From Pengzhenrongella frigida (GTDB lineage: Bacteria > Actinomycetota > Actinomycetes > Actinomycetales > Cellulomonadaceae): DNA of 36,038 nucleotides. The first letter of the stretch is position 1, and every line of letters starts with the position of its first letter. This document shows positions 22,501 to 28,778 of this stretch, in pieces. The position numbers and the translations under genes were made by a program. Under the pieces are notes generated by a model. It was not told the origin of the DNA. It did not search any database and was given only the letters and a program-made list of their open reading frames with translations. The stretch is taken from positions 1 to 36,038 of the forward strand of contig NZ_SDWW01000046.1 in NCBI RefSeq assembly GCF_004168625.1. The letters are read 5' to 3'.

Positions 22501-23310
22501 GGTGCCCTGACCATGGCCGCTCCGATCAACCTCACCCCTGCCATCGCCGACATTCGCGCGGACCAGCCGCACAGCACGCTCAACGGGTGCCACGCGGACT
22601 TCCTCGTCATCCAGCAGGGCGACTGCGTCTACGGTGATCCGACCGGCGAGCGCACGATGGTGCTGTTCGGGGACTCCCACGCCCAGCAGTGGCTGCCGGC
22701 GCTGGACCTGCAGGCGAAGAAGCAGGGCTGGAAGCTCATCTCCTGGACGAAGGCCGCGTGCTCGATCGCCAATGTCGACCTGCACGCCGAACAGCTGGGC
22801 AACCGCCTGTTCACCGAGTGCACCGAGTGGCGCAAGATCACCTTGGGCAAGATCGCCGGGCTGCACCCGGACATCGTGGTGGTGTCGCAGAGCGACAGCG
22901 TGCCGGGCAACCAGTTCACCAACAACGGCTGGGCCGACGCGACGGCGCAGACCCTGACCGACATCCGCGCGGTCGGGACGCCGGTCGTCTACCTGCTCGA
23001 CACTCCGCTGCCGCGCACGAACGTGCCCGACTGCATCGCGAACAATCTCGCCAAGGTCGAGCCGTGCATGACCATGCGGACCGACATTTATCCGTTCCCG
23101 GGACGCCACGAACAGGTGGCATCCACCCTGGCCGCGATCAACGTCACCACGATCGAACCGGCCGACTGGTTCTGCACGGACCGCAAGTGCCCGGTCGTCG
23201 TCGGCAACATCATGGTCTACCGGGATGCGAGCCACATGTCGACCCCGTACAGCGCGTACCTGGCGCCGGCGCTCGCTCCGGTGTTCATCGCGAAGGACGC
23301 CGGAGTGTGA
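19540..23310 (+). CDS. Trifunctional fusion: GT2 polysaccharide synthase - acyltransferase 3 - SGNH domain
   Basis: One uninterrupted 1256-residue frame. Residues about 45-560 are a processive GT2 glycosyltransferase of the cellulose-synthase type: two N-terminal membrane helices, DVFLPTAGEP, Asp159-Asp160 (VLDDSAR), Asp208-Ala-Asp210 (FDADF), Ser-Glu300-Asp301 in the TED position and QQYRW at 337-341, then several membrane helices. There is no PilZ domain. Residues 588-935 are an acyltransferase-3 (OafA-like) domain: FRPDIQGLRA, His609 in YHAH, GGYVGVDVFFVISGFLI and EEQFYLLWPLLL. After one more helix, residues about 1010-1256 are an extracytoplasmic SGNH domain: FGDSH (Ser1046) and DASHMS (Asp1229, His1232). 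The protein should polymerise a beta-glycan from nucleotide sugar and O-acetylate it during export. GGAAGG precedes ATGs 19537 and 19540. Confidence 0.92.
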   Translation: MTPSQRSKPYAFAPEQSRIAALPAVGQGTQLPSPPTDTEKYWYMGRQHRWLLIAQSLSFALIGVSVLRFSLSDARLLLFLAPFSLFAVALLVSLASSTRGKRVDRLDHERRVLEYRPDRYPTIDVFLPTAGEPLDVLANTYTYVRAMQWPAAITVWVLDDSARESVRLLADEHGFTYRSRPDRGRLKKAGNLRYGYEQSAGELIVIFDADFVPRHDFLSELVPYFVAADVGIVQSPQFFDANSSMPWLQRCAGATQELFYRWIQPARDRSKAAICVGTCAIYRRRALEAAGGFAQIGHSEDVHTGVNLLKVGFQLRYVPILVSKGICPDSVLAFLNQQYRWCTGSMSLLADTSFHNAPHITARQRLAFWAGFLYYITTAVNVFTSPLPALAMLWLLPQYVVPSNSLYLLGALALWLFILPVMFRARWRLDVLRVQTLYAVAHAVAIFHILTGRTREWVATGSATTAVKRGATTPTGVTILRVAKVWIGLTQVAIWIGLAVGIATYGLERFWAMAGLAVLAAYVQWPLVFLRTEAATAPAVRRAPLGVRESLGSVLVGSLLIGRARALAARGRDLVAQRLQAEPASVLRKFRPDIQGLRAIAVLLVVLYHAHVPGITGGYVGVDVFFVISGFLITGGLLRQIQRKGRISFGRFYAGRFQRLAVPAAIVLVATLLATRVWDSLFQVRSVTTEALFAAFYAINYRFAAEGVNYQQASGPASPLQHYWSLAVEEQFYLLWPLLLMLCVWVARRHYKVAIVVAIVVVSALSLWASLQLTSSNQPMAYFSSHTRAWELGAGALLAASTTWLARMPGWLAAPLSWAGVVGIVIAGLTYTDLTVFPGTAALLPVLATAAVIAAGCRPSRGSAELVLNVRAMQGLGKVSYAWYLWHWPMLIIFPMMLGYRLSWLVQLEVVVLSLWVAVLMYFMIESPVLRSKLRKMIWLPIGLGAATLTATASIAVAATVPALVGTGTAVSIEASDTGSIMQGVARGALTMAAPINLTPAIADIRADQPHSTLNGCHADFLVIQQGDCVYGDPTGERTMVLFGDSHAQQWLPALDLQAKKQGWKLISWTKAACSIANVDLHAEQLGNRLFTECTEWRKITLGKIAGLHPDIVVVSQSDSVPGNQFTNNGWADATAQTLTDIRAVGTPVVYLLDTPLPRTNVPDCIANNLAKVEPCMTMRTDIYPFPGRHEQVASTLAAINVTTIEPADWFCTDRKCPVVVGNIMVYRDASHMSTPYSAYLAPALAPVFIAKDAGV

Positions 23311-23314
23311 CGCC

Positions 23315-23347
23315 GGGGCCCAGCCGACGTCAGGCCGGCTGGGCCCC
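23315..23347. terminator. Bidirectional terminator hairpin
   Basis: A perfect 12-base stem (GGGGCCCAGCCG at 23315-23326, CGGCTGGGCCCC at 23336-23347) with a 9-base loop starts 5 bases after the synthase stop. The stop of the convergent GNAT gene lies in the loop, so its last codons form one arm. There is no T-run, as is common in GC-rich actinobacteria. Confidence 0.8.
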
Positions 23348-23827
23348 GAGGTCACGGCGCATGGTGTCCGACGCCCCGGTCCGGCCGACGACCCGGAAGT
23401 GATGCCGTTCATAGAGGGTGCGCGCCACGTGGTTGCCGTCCTCCACGCTCAGCGAGAGCGCCGAGCAGCCCGCGGTCCGCGCCTGTTCGATGCACCCGCG
23501 CAGCAGGAGACGACCGACACCCGTGCCGCGGCGGCCCGGATGTACGGCCATGCCGAGCTCAGGGATGTCGTGGGAGATGAAGCCGTAGCCGGGGTCGTCG
23601 TCGGGAAAGAGGCGCGCCCAGATCGCCCCGAGCGGCGCCTCGTCGTCGTCGAGGGCCACCAGGCCGAAGTCCGTCGGGCGCTTCCAGCCGGCCACGCAGT
23701 GGTGGAGCTCGGGCAGCGCGATGACTTGCGCGCGGGTCATGCGGGTCTGTCCAGCCCAGTTGACCGTGTCGACCAACAGGCCGGTGAGCAGGTCGAGATC
23801 GTCGGTCACGGCTTCGCGGAGGTGCAT
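23330..23827 (-). CDS. GNAT-family N-acetyltransferase
   Basis: A 165-residue cytoplasmic protein starting MHLREAVTDDLDLLTGL, the usual GNAT beginning. It has LGAIWARLF (strand 4 region), the acetyl-CoA pyrophosphate loop ELGMAVHPGRRGTGVGRLLL (RxxGxG/A as RRGTGVG) and SLSVEDGNHVARTLYERHHF, the alpha-4/beta-5 stretch. The acceptor is unknown: small molecule, peptide or antibiotic. Its ATG lies 22 bases inside the end of the HAD phosphatase gene on the same strand, so the two are probably co-translated. Confidence 0.88.
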   Translation of the reverse strand: MHLREAVTDDLDLLTGLLVDTVNWAGQTRMTRAQVIALPELHHCVAGWKRPTDFGLVALDDDEAPLGAIWARLFPDDDPGYGFISHDIPELGMAVHPGRRGTGVGRLLLRGCIEQARTAGCSALSLSVEDGNHVARTLYERHHFRVVGRTGASDTMRRDLGAQPA

Positions 23828-24765
23828 GCGCGAAGCGTCGCCCCCCGGTCGGTGGAATGCAAGGACAATCTCCCCGGCCGCGTCGCCTGCCCGCTGAGAT
23901 CGGTGAGCCCGAGCACGGCGGTGATGGTGCGCACGACGCCGTTCTCGGAGTTCGGCGGCGCGACATAGCGCGCCCGGGCCCGCAGGAGGGGGTGCGCGTT
24001 GTCCATGGCGAAGGAGAACTCGGCGGCGTCCATCATCTCGAGGTCGTTGAGGAAGTCGCCGAACACCATGGTCTGCGCGGGGGTGATGCCGAGCTCCTGC
24101 TGGAGTCCGCGGACGCCCTCGCCCTTGTTCGCCGAGCGGTTCATGATGTCGACCCAGTGCTGGCCCGAGACGACCACCCGGTGATGGTCGAGGAACGGAG
24201 CGAAGGCGGGCGCCGTGGTCGCCTCGGCGCTGCCGAAGTCGAAGACCGCGACCTTGAGGACGTCGTCGTCGGGCAGCCGCAGCAGGTCGTCGACCACGCT
24301 CAGGCGGGAGAAGTACTTCTCGACCTGGGCGAGGAAGCGCGGGTCACGGCGTTCGACGTAGGCGGAGCGCTTGCCGCAGATCACGGCCCCCAGGTCCGCT
24401 CCGGTACGACCGAGCGCACGGGCGGCGGCGACGAGGCCGGTGACGGCGCCGGTCGTGAGGCAGTCGGACGAGATCTCCCGGCCCCGGCGCACCACGTACG
24501 TCCCGTTCTCGGCGATGAAGACCATCTCGTCCGCGAACTCCTCGAACCGCTCGAGCAGGTTGAAGTACTGCCGACCGCTCGCCGGGCAGAACACGATGCG
24601 CCGGCGCGCCAGCTCGCGCACCAACGGCAGGAGGTCCGCCGGCAGGTCGCCGTCGTCGTCGAGCAGGGTGCCGTCCATGTCGGCCGCGATCAGCCGGATG
24701 TCGGGACGCGTGGCGAACACCGGCGGATCGAGGGGGTGGCGCAGGGCAGTGGGCACGGCTGACAT
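23806..24765 (-). CDS. Cof-type HAD-IIB sugar-phosphatase-like hydrolase
   Basis: A 319-residue cytoplasmic phosphatase. HAD motif I is LIAADMDGTLLDDDG (nucleophile Asp and acid Asp), motif II is FCPASGRQ, the IIB cap spans the middle, and motifs III/IV are NKGEGVRGLQQELG and MVFGDFLNDLEMM (GDxxND). Members dephosphorylate sugar phosphates, FMN or pyridoxal phosphate; the specific substrate cannot be read. Start: GGAAAGG abuts ATG 24765 with no spacing, while an in-frame GTG at 24756 lies 9 bases from it and would be normally spaced, so the true start may be 24756. It lies downstream of the polyol genes on the same strand but behind a strong terminator. Confidence 0.88.
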   Translation of the reverse strand: MSAVPTALRHPLDPPVFATRPDIRLIAADMDGTLLDDDGDLPADLLPLVRELARRRIVFCPASGRQYFNLLERFEEFADEMVFIAENGTYVVRRGREISSDCLTTGAVTGLVAAARALGRTGADLGAVICGKRSAYVERRDPRFLAQVEKYFSRLSVVDDLLRLPDDDVLKVAVFDFGSAEATTAPAFAPFLDHHRVVVSGQHWVDIMNRSANKGEGVRGLQQELGITPAQTMVFGDFLNDLEMMDAAEFSFAMDNAHPLLRARARYVAPPNSENGVVRTITAVLGLTDLSGQATRPGRLSLHSTDRGATLRACTSAKP

Positions 24766-24817
24766 CCTTTCCGCCGGGTCGGGTGGAGCACACGCGAGAG
24801 CCGGGCAGGGCGCGAGG

Positions 24818-24849
24818 ACGCCGGTCCGGGGCAGGTCCCGGACCGGCGT
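24818..24849 (-). terminator. Terminator downstream of the polyol dehydrogenase gene
   Basis: A perfect 13-base stem (ACGCCGGTCCGGG at 24818-24830 and its complement at 24837-24849) with a 6-base loop lies 25 bases beyond the dehydrogenase stop in the direction of transcription. It should separate the polyol operon from the HAD/GNAT pair. Confidence 0.8.
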
Positions 24850-24873
24850 TCCCTCAGTTGATCGAGCGAAGCG

Positions 24874-26343
24874 TCAGGCCACCAGGTCCGCGAGGGTCGC
24901 CAGGGCGCCCTTCTCGTGCAGCGACCGCAGCGCCCGCTCGTACGCGCCGCGGAACCGCTCGTCGTCCACCACGTTCCCGAACAGCTCCCGCTGGGCGATG
25001 AACGCGTCGATCTCGACCGTGTTCCGCGCCGCGACGGCCCGCAGGCTGTCCGCGAGCCGGTCGCAGATCTCGATCGGCTGCCCCTGCTCGTCGGTCCCCT
25101 CGGCGTAGCGCGCCCAGCTGGCCACGATCGCGGCCGAGAGCTCGATGCTCCCCCCGCTGGCGAGGTTGTCGCGCACGACGGGCATCAGCCATTTCGGGAT
25201 GCGGTCGGAGCTCTCGTTGCACAGGCGGGCGACCGTGTCCGCGACGTACTCGTTGCTGAACCGGTCGATGAGCTGGTGCTTGTACGCGTCGAGGTCGACT
25301 CCGGGCAGGGCTGCGAGCGTCGGGGTGGCCTCCTCGTCCATGTACTTGAGCAGGAACTGCGCGAACAGCGGGTTGCGGGCGACGTCGTGCACTGCGCGGT
25401 ACCCCGCGAGGTGACCGAAGTAGCACAGGCCCTGGTGGCTGGCGTTGAGCAGGCGCAGCTTCATGAGCTCGTACGGCGCGACATCCTTGACGACCTGGAC
25501 CCCGGCCTCCTCGTACGGCGGGCGGCCGTCGGCGAACGAATCCTCGAGGACCCACTGGCAGAAGTCCTCGCACACCACGGGCCAGCCGTCCTCGATGCCG
25601 TAGGTGGCGGCGACGTCTGCCCGGTCGGCGTCGGTGGTCGACGGCGTGATCCGGTCGACCATCGAGTTCGGGAACGGCACGTGCGCCTTCATCCACGCAC
25701 CGAACTCCGGGTCCAGGGCACGGCCGTACGCGGTGAACATGGCCTCGGCGACGTGCCCGTTGCCCTGGATGTTGTCGCAGCTCATGACCGTGAACGGGGT
25801 GATCCCGCGCTCGCGCCGCAGCCGCAGCCCGGCGCAGACCAGCCCGAACACCGTGCTCGGGTGGGTGGGGTCGGCGAGGTCCGCCCGGACCGCGGCGTTG
25901 TCGAGGTCGAACTCCCCGGTGACGTGGTGGAAGTTGTATGCACCCTCGGTGATGGTGAGCGAGACGATCCGGATGGCCGGGTCGGCCAGGCGTTCGATCG
26001 CGGCGGTCGGGTCGTCTGGGGCGTACACGTAGTCGATGATCGACCCGATGACGCGCACGTCGCGGGTCCCGTCCGGGTTCTTGGCGACCAGCGTGTACAG
26101 CCCGTCCGACGCCGTCAGGACGTCGCGCATGTGGGTGTCGGACTCCATGACGCCCATGCCGCAGATGGCCCAGTCGGTGGCCTTGCCCTCGTTCATCAGC
26201 GTGTCGAGGTACATCGCCTGGTGACCGCGATGGAAGCCCCCCACCCCGAAGTGGATGATGCCGGCGGTCAGTTTCGACCGGTCGTAGGTCGGGGTGGCGA
26301 CGGGCGCGTGGACCTGCCCCAGGTGAGCGTTGTCGAGCAGCAT
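24874..26343 (-). CDS. Long-chain polyol (mannitol/D-arabinitol) dehydrogenase
   Basis: A 489-residue cytoplasmic NAD(P)-dependent enzyme of the polyol-specific long-chain dehydrogenase family. The Rossmann start IIHFGVGGFHRGHQAMYLD carries the GxGxFxRxH motif. The catalytic KxxxxNxxH is present as KLRLLNASH, with Lys295, Asn300 and His303, the same numbering as Pseudomonas mannitol dehydrogenase. The family oxidises D-mannitol to fructose, D-arabinitol to D-xylulose, or hexuronates in other branches. With a xylulokinase gene and no fructokinase in the same locus, D-arabinitol 4-dehydrogenase (DalD-like) is the best guess. AAGGAG lies 6 bases before ATG 26343; an upstream GTG at 26376 is less likely. 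It follows the MFS gene after 45 bases. Confidence 0.9.
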   Translation of the reverse strand: MLLDNAHLGQVHAPVATPTYDRSKLTAGIIHFGVGGFHRGHQAMYLDTLMNEGKATDWAICGMGVMESDTHMRDVLTASDGLYTLVAKNPDGTRDVRVIGSIIDYVYAPDDPTAAIERLADPAIRIVSLTITEGAYNFHHVTGEFDLDNAAVRADLADPTHPSTVFGLVCAGLRLRRERGITPFTVMSCDNIQGNGHVAEAMFTAYGRALDPEFGAWMKAHVPFPNSMVDRITPSTTDADRADVAATYGIEDGWPVVCEDFCQWVLEDSFADGRPPYEEAGVQVVKDVAPYELMKLRLLNASHQGLCYFGHLAGYRAVHDVARNPLFAQFLLKYMDEEATPTLAALPGVDLDAYKHQLIDRFSNEYVADTVARLCNESSDRIPKWLMPVVRDNLASGGSIELSAAIVASWARYAEGTDEQGQPIEICDRLADSLRAVAARNTVEIDAFIAQRELFGNVVDDERFRGAYERALRSLHEKGALATLADLVA

Positions 26344-26388
26344 GGGTGACTCCTTCGAGAGACGTGCGACGTGCACGGTGACGTGCGG

Positions 26389-27780
26389 CTAGCGGGTGAC
26401 GGGGCTCAGCTCGGTGAGCTCGTCCGTGGGCGCGGGTTCTTCCTCGTGGCCGACGGCGGTCGTGCCGGCGACGCCGTCGAAGCCGGGCTGGGTGCCGCGC
26501 AGCACGGCGGCCATGACGGCGGCCACCAGGTAGAGCAGCGCGAACAGGATCACGAGGCCGCGGGCCCCGAGGGAGTCGTAGAGCACGGCGACCAGCAGCG
26601 GGCCGGCGAACACGGCGGCGCCGATCCCGAGGTTGTACGAGCTCATGGCCGCTCCCGGGTGCTTCGGTGCGAGCGAGACGGCGATCGCCGACAGCGGCAC
26701 GAAGCCCGCGAGGCCGATGCCGAAGAACGCGCCGACGATCAGGGTCAGCCCGTACGCGAACGGCCAGCCGTGGCTGATCGCGTAGTCGGGCACGACGTAC
26801 AGCCCGAGCATCGACACCGAGCAGAGCACCGCGCCGAACCACACCACGGTCCGGCTCCAGCCGAGGCGGTCGCCGAGCCAGCCGAAGAACAGGTTGAACG
26901 GGATGTTCACGGCGTAGATGACGGTGGTGAGGATGAGGAACCGGCCGACCGACCACTGGAAGTGGTCGGTGAACAGCGCCGGGAAGAAGATCGCCATGCC
27001 GTAGGTGGGGATCGAGTTGATCATCCGGGTCAGCATCACGAGCATCACGCGGGGCTTGGTGACCAGCAGCTTGAGGCCGAACGTGAGGACCTCGAACACC
27101 TGGTCGGAGTTCTTGACCAGCGGGGCGCGGCCGACCTTCTCCTTCACGCCGACCATCGCCACGACGGTGCCGGCCAGGACGAGGGCCAGGGACACCCACA
27201 GGGTCTGGTACATCGACATGTGGAAGACGTCGAGCGTGGTGGTCGCGACGAGGGCGCCGAGCGTCGGGAGCCCCGAGGTGAACGCGACGTAGAACCACCC
27301 GATGGCGCTCGCCATCCGCTTGGCGTCGGCGGTCGCCGTGATCCACACGAGGAACCCGTAGGCGAAGAACGGGTAGCCGAACCCGCGCAGCCCGTAGGTG
27401 ACGAAGACGAGCCAGACGCTGCTCTGGGTGAGGGCGACCACGAGGAAGGCCAGGCCGAAGAACAGCCAGATCCCGGCGCCGATCAGCATGACGCGGCGTG
27501 GGCCCCACAGGTCGGAGAGCGCGGCGGAGAAGAACGCGGCGATCGCGACGGCGATGCCGTAGACGGTCACCAGCGTCCCGACCATCGGGATCGAGAAGCC
27601 GTGGTCCTGGTGCAGGAACGGCGACAGGATGTTCGTCTCGACGCCGTCGCCGATCATGAACAGCGCCAGTCCGACGAATCCCCAGATGAGCGGGCGGGGC
27701 AGTCCGAGCCGGTCGAGGATGCCGTCGGGAGCGATCCGCTGCGCTCCGGGGGCCTGCTGATGAGCTGTTGGTGAAGCCAT
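26389..27780 (-). CDS. MFS polyol permease (DalT/RbtT-like)
   Basis: A 463-residue transporter with 12 predicted membrane segments. The first is LIWGFVGLALFMIGDGVETN; the acidic GDGxE and the LPRPLIWG lead resemble what I recall of Klebsiella DalT and RbtT polyol permeases. The loop between segments 2 and 3 reads SDLWGPRRVMLIG (MFS motif A), and after segment 6 a basic loop (KEKVGRAPLVKNSD) separates the halves; the second half has GWLGDRLGWSR. It should import D-arabinitol or a similar polyol by proton symport. The start ATG 27780 has AAGGA 7 bases upstream; the longer frame from 27831 lies in the promoter region. It leads the minus-strand operon with the dehydrogenase and diverges from the DeoR regulator. 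Confidence 0.88.
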   Translation of the reverse strand: MASPTAHQQAPGAQRIAPDGILDRLGLPRPLIWGFVGLALFMIGDGVETNILSPFLHQDHGFSIPMVGTLVTVYGIAVAIAAFFSAALSDLWGPRRVMLIGAGIWLFFGLAFLVVALTQSSVWLVFVTYGLRGFGYPFFAYGFLVWITATADAKRMASAIGWFYVAFTSGLPTLGALVATTTLDVFHMSMYQTLWVSLALVLAGTVVAMVGVKEKVGRAPLVKNSDQVFEVLTFGLKLLVTKPRVMLVMLTRMINSIPTYGMAIFFPALFTDHFQWSVGRFLILTTVIYAVNIPFNLFFGWLGDRLGWSRTVVWFGAVLCSVSMLGLYVVPDYAISHGWPFAYGLTLIVGAFFGIGLAGFVPLSAIAVSLAPKHPGAAMSSYNLGIGAAVFAGPLLVAVLYDSLGARGLVILFALLYLVAAVMAAVLRGTQPGFDGVAGTTAVGHEEEPAPTDELTELSPVTR

Positions 27781-27825
27781 GTCGCGTCCTTGCGATGGTC
27801 CGTCAGTTCTCGGTCGCAACAAAAG

Positions 27826-27853
27826 TAACACCGATCTAACGTTTCTAACACCG
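27826..27853. promoter_or_regulatory. Direct repeats in the divergent promoter (candidate DeoR operator)
   Basis: TAACACCG occurs at 27826-27833 and again at 27846-27853, with a partial copy TAACG at 27837 between them. The spacing of 11, 9 and 20 bases places the units on about the same helix face. Directly repeated short units are typical for DeoR-type regulators. The site lies between the MFS permease and the regulator genes, so one protein could control both directions. Confidence 0.6.
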
Positions 27854-27887
27854 CGGATGCGATTTGCGCCCGTACTTGCCGCAGCGA

Positions 27888-27893
27888 TAGCAT
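27888..27893 (+). promoter_or_regulatory. -10 box for a leaderless DeoR transcript
   Basis: TAGCAT lies 7 bases before the GTG at 27901 and no ribosome site is present, matching a leaderless mRNA whose first codon is the GTG. Confidence 0.5.
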
Positions 27894-27900
27894 CCTGCCT

Positions 27901-28728
27901 GTGAAGTCTGAGATGGTCGATGGGGACAACGGCGCCACTGCGTCACTCGATGGCTTGACCCCCGAGAACCGGCGCGTCGAGCTGCTGCGCTATGTCGAGG
28001 AGCACACCACCGCGAAGGTCGAGGAGCTCGCCGAGCGGTTCGCCGTGAGCGCCATGACGGTGCATCGCGATCTGGACGTGCTTGCGCGGGAGGCCCTGCT
28101 CGAGCGGATCAGAGGTGGGGCCCGCGCGATCCCGCGGCACTTCTCGGAGCGCGACGTGCGGCTGCGCCGCGGCACCCGCGCGGCACAGAAGCAGGCCCTG
28201 GCTCGCGCGGCGTTGAGCCTCGTGCACGAGGGCGACATCGTCGCGCTGGACGACTCCACCACGGTCGCGGCGATGGCTCCCGATCTCGCCGCTCGCCGGC
28301 CCTCGGCCGTCATCACCCACTCGCTCGGTCTGATGCGGCGCCTCACGCAGGACCACCCGGACATCACCCTCGTCGGCCTGGGCGGGCAGTACTACCCGGA
28401 GACCGACTCCTTCCTCGGTGCGGTCGTCGTCGACCAGGTCAAGCGGGTGGCGGCCGACGTCGTCTTCGTCTCGACGACCTCGCTGAAGAACACCGCCCTC
28501 TACCACCCCGACGCCGAGGCGGCCCTGACCAAACGCGCGCTGGTCCTGATGGCCGACCGCAAGGTCCTCCTCGTCGACTCCACCAAGTTCGACGTGAAGA
28601 ACGGGCTCTACCACGTCGTGGACCTCACCGCCTTCGACGACGTCTTCGTCGAGCAGGACCTGGCCGCCGAGCACCGGTCCCAGCTCGAACGGCTCGACGC
28701 CACCGTGCACTACGTCACCACGACCTGA
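27901..28728 (+). CDS. DeoR-family transcriptional regulator of polyol use
   Basis: A 275-residue repressor. The DeoR helix-turn-helix reads RRVELLRYVEEHTTAKVEEL, then ERFAVSAMTVHRDLDVLAR and the wing LLERIRGGARAI. The sensor domain has the sugar-phosphate isomerase-like fold of the family: GDIVALDDSTTVAAMAPDL (phosphate-sugar loop), VITHSLGLMRRL, LVGLGGQYYPETDSFLGA and VLLVDSTKFD. DeoR proteins bind a phosphorylated sugar; xylulose 5-phosphate, made by the next gene's product, is the natural candidate here. The GTG start is probably leaderless. It is followed after 50 bases by the xylulokinase gene and diverges from the permease operon. Confidence 0.93.
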   Translation: MKSEMVDGDNGATASLDGLTPENRRVELLRYVEEHTTAKVEELAERFAVSAMTVHRDLDVLAREALLERIRGGARAIPRHFSERDVRLRRGTRAAQKQALARAALSLVHEGDIVALDDSTTVAAMAPDLAARRPSAVITHSLGLMRRLTQDHPDITLVGLGGQYYPETDSFLGAVVVDQVKRVAADVVFVSTTSLKNTALYHPDAEAALTKRALVLMADRKVLLVDSTKFDVKNGLYHVVDLTAFDDVFVEQDLAAEHRSQLERLDATVHYVTTT

Positions 28729-28778
28729 GTCACGACCTCAGCCAGCACTCCACCCGCGTCACCCACCAGGAGCCACCG

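Noticed and set aside
20242-23412. A 1056-codon open frame on the minus strand opposite the GT2-AT3-SGNH gene
   Set aside because: It has Arg/Gly/Asp-rich low-complexity composition with no motif, exactly opposite a gene with clear catalytic motifs. Long antisense frames are expected at this GC content.
24874-26343. Calling the dehydrogenase a fructuronate or tagaturonate reductase
   Set aside because: Uronate reductases share the fold, but there is no uronate isomerase, dehydratase or KDG kinase gene in the locus, while a xylulokinase is present.
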